From contig JAKALP010000001.1 of the NCBI GenBank assembly GCA_021824175.1, positions 1 to 64,000 of the forward strand: a stretch of DNA of 64,000 bases, in the 5' to 3' direction. Source of the stretch: Deltaproteobacteria bacterium (lineage in GTDB: Bacteria > Desulfobacterota > Desulfobacteria > Desulfobacterales > Desulfosarcinaceae). Of the stretch, positions 62,601-64,000 are shown one piece after another (the first letter of the stretch is position 1; every line of letters begins with the position of its first letter). The translations under genes and the position numbers were made by a program. Below the pieces are notes generated by a model. It ran no database searches and was not told the DNA's origin. It saw nothing but the letters and a program-made list of their open reading frames with translations.

Positions 62601-63682
62601 TGAATACTTCCCTGGGTGGCCTGATGTAGGGAGGCGGTCAGTCCCAGCCGGTCGGCCTGGGGCTGGGTGAGTAGGCCGTTGGCCACCAGATTGCGAAGCC
62701 TCATATCGTTGATGGCCTCGACGGTGTCTATTTGTTCAACGATTTGCGAAATCTTCTGTGCGGGCAGATCGAGTTGGCCGATGACTTCCTTGGCCTGTTG
62801 CCAGGAAGTACTGCCGACGCCGTCTATGATCTGGTTCATATGGTCCGCCAGCCTTGCCGGCACGATTGCTTCGGCAATGGCGGCCTTCAGGTTGGCAAGC
62901 AAAAGGCTGGGTGGCTGAAGGCGGATGGCATCGCGATTTTCTTCGATGCCTTTGCGGAACCAGGCATAGCAGGCCGCCGCGGCTTCTTTGAACTTGAAAG
63001 CGCGGCCCACCTGTTGCGCGCTGATCAATTTTTGAAGATTGCTGGGATCAAGGCCGGTTTCACCGGCGATAAAGGGAATATCTTCCGCCTTCAAATCGGC
63101 CAAGGAGAGATCCCTGGCATGGCTCCCCTGGGCTTTTAAGAGCGGTTGTATGGCCGCCAGGTAGCGTTCATATTCTGAAATCCGCGGGGTGGCCGCGGGG
63201 ATGGCCAGATCGATGGTTTCTTCACGGCCGGCATTGAAGCGCGTGGGACTTTCGACCAGGACCTTGCCATCAGGTCCGGACACCCGGATAACCAGGTCCG
63301 GCGCGGCCTTGGGCCGGGCTTCGGCGCTGATGAACTGCTTGGCGTGGTAGCGGATTTCATAATGGCCGGCCCTATCGATCTTTGCTTCTCCGAGCATTTG
63401 GGCCTTGCGCAGGTCGCGGTCAAAGGCCCGTACAATCAGATCGGCTGCGGGTTGGGTGTCTGCCCGCGTGATGGTGCCCCGAACAAGGTACTCACCTTCA
63501 GGCCGCGGCGGATCCACATGGTGCGCGGTGACCGCATCGGGCTGGGTTTTGCTTTTCGCTGGCCGCGGCGACGATTCTTTTTTCTTTCCGTTCGCTCGGG
63601 CCGTTGAGTCTGTCTTTTTATAAATTCGACCGGTCTTGCTCGTGCGGCCGGCACCTGTGGTATCGCCTTTTTTCGTGACCAT
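53678..63682 (-). CDS. Giant Tc-toxin A-subunit-like protein (TcA/VRP1/neuraminidase-like)
   Basis: A 3,334-residue protein. An N-terminal carboxypeptidase-regulatory-like beta domain (about 65-150, VRGTITRADTQPAADLIVRA) precedes the toxin architecture. The VRP1-like block is near 665-690 (CDCDHCLSVLSPAAYFVDLM). The ABC-toxin N region is about 1600-1830 (EEIYQENSEAFEDLIRAKRR), then the neuraminidase-like region. A Gly/Pro-rich segment (about 2470-2600) and a long helical zone follow, and a TcB-binding-like C-terminal region is near 3010-3170 (RIKAVRISLPCVVGPYTSIG). TcA pentamers form the injection pore of Tc toxins. Typical TcA proteins are about 2,500 residues, so this is oversized. No TcB or full TcC is visible here. 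GGAGAGGAGAGCGAT precedes the ATG. Confidence 0.85.
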   Translation of the reverse strand: MVTKKGDTTGAGRTSKTGRIYKKTDSTARANGKKKESSPRPAKSKTQPDAVTAHHVDPPRPEGEYLVRGTITRADTQPAADLIVRAFDRDLRKAQMLGEAKIDRAGHYEIRYHAKQFISAEARPKAAPDLVIRVSGPDGKVLVESPTRFNAGREETIDLAIPAATPRISEYERYLAAIQPLLKAQGSHARDLSLADLKAEDIPFIAGETGLDPSNLQKLISAQQVGRAFKFKEAAAACYAWFRKGIEENRDAIRLQPPSLLLANLKAAIAEAIVPARLADHMNQIIDGVGSTSWQQAKEVIGQLDLPAQKISQIVEQIDTVEAINDMRLRNLVANGLLTQPQADRLGLTASLHQATQGSIQAVALGLSRPFDSLGQRPPSSAADLSKLTQKEWLDFLQTADVAVPPGLSLEAFAAQLETAAAGAFPTVAMLHRTIRKPDNLGPLLEELTPDSASLEALWHLPMNDEKAEALLSQLTEAQQSAFTAARQIAQRYPGLPAEALTLSNLNTAISGLTTALAEVASLNAGKNLLTLDYTVDSDDLNNLKFDAQSKPLRDQVVRQLRAMRRALAMAGHPADAVLLMGAGYYSAVQVALESKVGLMAKTGLSLEKATRVRDQAVTTSLRAAHAWMAVRDAAGDQKLLKGKAGHGLHGAAAAKIARWSDLFGLADACDCDHCLSVLSPAAYFVDLMYYIETHILNALAGPSDPMHLYARRSDLWELPLTCDNTSTVVPTLDIVNELLETWISAKTPVLNNPINLYTAIAAGSPTLPNFQLPLNFPLERIEILLAHFGLSRDRIVQAAVGQSNVRTRSRLKLWPAEYELIATPQSNHLYFEILYGLSINVPASPDQMITDFIDLSTLQTATGLDRDVLRELVLSDVVSIDGSSLSRVQTELVATPGAVQNNLEQVKYLTSRRLDRLHRIIRLWRRLPWTVAEMDYALERIALRNLASGSTSPAGGVVADLSSTGMDTLMAAIVEILDISDWSGVSLEETMALWDAIPDTGFQGQPALFDRRFNAEPFVTRRGPWPGTSPVILPLPINPAAHTGEADDAARLLGGLGLTQNELAALLAPEGLGPAVAPAQTELALTADTLAILYRHASLCRLLQVRPVDLCRLIRLTPELLPVAGGRTAADQYVRDRSDLFALIRISAWQKSSGYALEDIEWLLDATAVPAGEPAADETAASIVKRISDEKLAVFPATVFTSVGLTEDQSRDVIASLVSSGAVYPQSVADFFRLPAVIADSALAAALTTATTALNFDVAKTAVINLATRLGEFDNTAFTALFVNAARSAQLISDNLETVPPGATSKPFLQVSGTGPTAKYRLNTAWLTAANPAPLVGGADLAQAMVSGLLHALLNQPGPVAIKDTLFTAIGLSEQQSRWLVAANLGNPAGHAFSPAAGGTGLAISAIFLNSPNPHFALDQPLDLPRQQMLALLRQFDPLVVLDRTCSGELGLDPALVTALRLFTSPQQPVDASEVFGEVAGLPTLNLLAGSLLRMQRLFKPPGIDTAAALNILDQWSTFGGQPNGTMLLETLKAVSAYGYWRAYTDPNDPSTATATDADRWSALDALIGNNVWSHFPADEWALVMRCTKEEILSLNTVYGLDAGQWYERFQRRRIPLDMAKRLGVSPDFMALLGLGKAGAGGPKEETVEDLWRAADAIYGAFRAKYPEEEIYQENSEAFEDLIRAKRRDALVAYVRANAVALGIPDGMSLYDYFLMDVDMGGCARTSRLVAALSTLQLYVHRALMNLEPAAFDDDEARAQWYWRKNYRVWEANRKVFLFPENFIEPDLRDDKTPLFNDLEDALLQRRITNIEAEESYAKYLTGYMEVAGLKIVGAFQDDDADVLYLIGTTADEPPVHYLRTLINVERSRDPQSAPTYPLYFTPWEKLNVQIPAKWVSPVVFQRKLMLFWIETATASTTRRIEGQNYFDGYEHKFKVKWTERRANGGWSPPQELYFLDADGRRKAKYADWLVMNIELFDAPNHPFPAPLGVFSYYDYLKELDRDGAAPTMGLFKRPFKAEPRSVQVEQNGANYFALPGSYEAYQAVWHHGAPMDGFTALGWRWEMAFPTIRRHPDLHEELQVAAMNSDVHGFVNLPDRNVPFVAYSSITPSSAALRAAYLIGVLCIDGQQLYMDGRTKAQRVGHHIFESTAESFPVPTQGLLAAADIATFSAILDRLVVNRRADVFLGSETATPFMPDMIVRIATPDGGYADGLVGYGPQKYLFIKLSTTIREALLKQLNTYQLQGLLDADFQKSLAEPALGITTTGVNLRMPPWFESFGYTGPYGIYFRELFFHIPFLLADHLNSRQRFEETKHWYDYIFDPMARDGQPWRYREFATLTPQTLRQMLTDPAALAVYRNDPFNPHAIARLRLSAYQKAVVMKYVDNLLDWGDELFSEFTMESVNEATLLYVLAADILGAKPNLLPKCFQEKSRTYDDIKPSLSTVSDLLIEEMEEMILQLPDDSTSKQINFETPPVKPKFAAALMASGSAGAPAAAESPGLGMDAPPAGPNPMYWSGSGGTPLANLSISGGVVPGAGSTAGGPDAGQYIGGNIDYDREHTGYGASPFGTQINGGGPGTNVIIGQLAGGLPDIKYTLHDVPPPGHNGFNGHSNHVPPTQINPVEYVAAKNIFCFPLNQELLAYYDRVEDRLFKIRNCMDIAGVRRTLALFAPEIDPRLLVRMRAAGLTLEEVLENAAGHVPPYRFTFLLEKARQYAATAQNFGAQLLAAMEKRDGEELAAMRAVQERNLLDMRTQLVQWEIDAANDTLESLRRQQASSQYRQTYFANLISTGLNASEHSQQTYTELASTMGMISSTLELAAAIVGMIPQIQAPTMTGMEASTGGRTVMNVLGRISASTRAAASVFDWAGKASAAQGAFDRRNEEWHHQLELANREVAQLDKQIAAAEIRVSIAERSLEVHQTSMDQAQEAYEFYRDKFTNLGLYTWMSTQLHRLYRLAFDSAWTMARLAEQAMHFERPELRDTVTLSPMPWSGEQAGLLAGESLSLDLQRLELSYLQTNIRQLEVEQSFSLAQFYPDQLVALRQTGECAFNIPEFFFDLYYPGHYFRRIKAVRISLPCVVGPYTSIGATLRMTRSQVRERPNADQPLTEMSLRYAPTICASTAQSDAGLFEFNFRDDRLLPFEGTGAISSWTLSLPKALPSFDYGTITDVIVRLSYTAREDAALRQTIDDTNGALVKRLRQAAPQAALSLRTYFPSVWAQFKQSTDTDGWYGLQIDLDAAHYPFWLRDRLAVQENVSLHALFADPVSPIQAQIGGQPVDMRVMPPDSNASVGRWLNADFPGAKPVTNLSLGNPRLQIELQRNDMKDVIIILGPAN

Positions 63683-63801
63683 ATCGCTCTCCTCTCCACC
63701 GATGGCTTTGCCCGGGGGGTGTTTCCGTTGACTTCAAAGAAAACTATGGAGCATGACCAAAGGATCAATCCAGCCACGTCGAACTTGTTTTGTGGAAGCG
63801 G

Positions 63802-64000
63802 TTATTTCTTCTCAGGGTTGGCCGGAGCCGGTTTGGGTGGATCGATCTTCACGTCAAATCCTTTCAAGGTCTCTTTATCCGTGGTGATCCACGGCTCGGT
63901 CCGGTTCATGAATGCTCTTGCTTTGCCCGCGTTTTCTACACAGCACATTTCAGAGTCGGATGGCAATCCGAGCGCCTTCTTGACGAGTTGCACCGGGGCG
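63802..64000 (-). CDS. C-terminal part of an unidentified protein (partial)
   Basis: The frame is open to the right edge and ends at 63802, about 120 nt upstream of the giant gene. The visible tail reads ALGLPSDSEMCCVENAGKAR then FMNRTEPWITTDKETLKGFD and a Pro/Lys-rich end. No family is recognised. It shares strand and spacing with the giant gene, so it could belong to the same operon. Its start lies outside the window. Confidence 0.55.
   Translation of the reverse strand, partial: APVQLVKKALGLPSDSEMCCVENAGKARAFMNRTEPWITTDKETLKGFDVKIDPPKPAPANPEKK

Overview
The window looks like a chromosomal segment of a strictly anaerobic, GC-rich Desulfobacterota (Desulfobacterales-like) bacterium. This is inferred from gene content, not from a marker gene. 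The pointers are a tungsten-type aldehyde:ferredoxin oxidoreductase with its own MoaD-like protein, a UGA-containing selenoprotein of the glycine/betaine reductase B family, heterodisulfide-reductase-like HdrB and HdrC, pyruvate phosphate dikinase, an acetyl-CoA hydrolase/transferase, and PurH split into two genes. No rRNA, tRNA or CRISPR array was seen.

Layout. 0.2-8.5 kb: a minus-strand trio (flavin oxidoreductase, ArfB, cysteine hydrolase), an RNB exonuclease, and a plus-strand pair forming an asymmetric ABC exporter. 8.7-11.7 kb: an orphan periplasmic binding protein, a terminator and a ModF-like double ATPase. 12-16 kb: a six-helix hybrid histidine kinase converging with a cyclic-nucleotide-binding/methyltransferase protein, then a DUF2845 protein. 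16.2-22.2 kb: pyruvate phosphate dikinase, then AOR, MoaD-like protein, a 49-residue protein and the selenoprotein. 22.1-24.9 kb: a TPR ATPase and a truncated STAND-like partner. 25-33 kb: nitronate monooxygenase, an hdrC-hdrB-moaA-like operon with a damaged radical-SAM motif, psd, DoxX, ubiE, dnaJ and queD. 33-36 kb: an HD protein and split purH. 36-40 kb: a secreted GH12 glucanase-like protein, a surface metallophosphatase fusion and a coiled-coil lipoprotein. 40-45.6 kb: a tight five-gene operon (lipase-like hydrolase, GNAT, amidohydrolase, alkylsulfatase-like MBL protein, Eis-like acetyltransferase). 45.7-48 kb: acetyl-CoA hydrolase/transferase.

48-53 kb is an accessory, rearranged segment. 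It holds RHS fragments, a 5'-truncated RHS core with an AT-rich C-terminal tip next to a small membrane protein (candidate toxin and immunity), two small toxin-antitoxin-like pairs (DUF4160/DUF2442 and HicBA), several hairpin elements and a tandem-repeat block. 53.6-63.7 kb is filled by one 3,334-residue protein resembling the A subunit of Tc (ABC) toxins.

The most striking non-coding signal is a family of intergenic hairpins near 2.4, 4.6, 11.7, 34.1 (half copy) and 53.5 kb. They are built from TCGTAC hexamers. Arms vary by whole hexamers, and three copies have loops of exactly 15 nt but different sequence. The clearest protein-level surprise is the in-frame UGA at 21817 followed by a SECIS-like hairpin.
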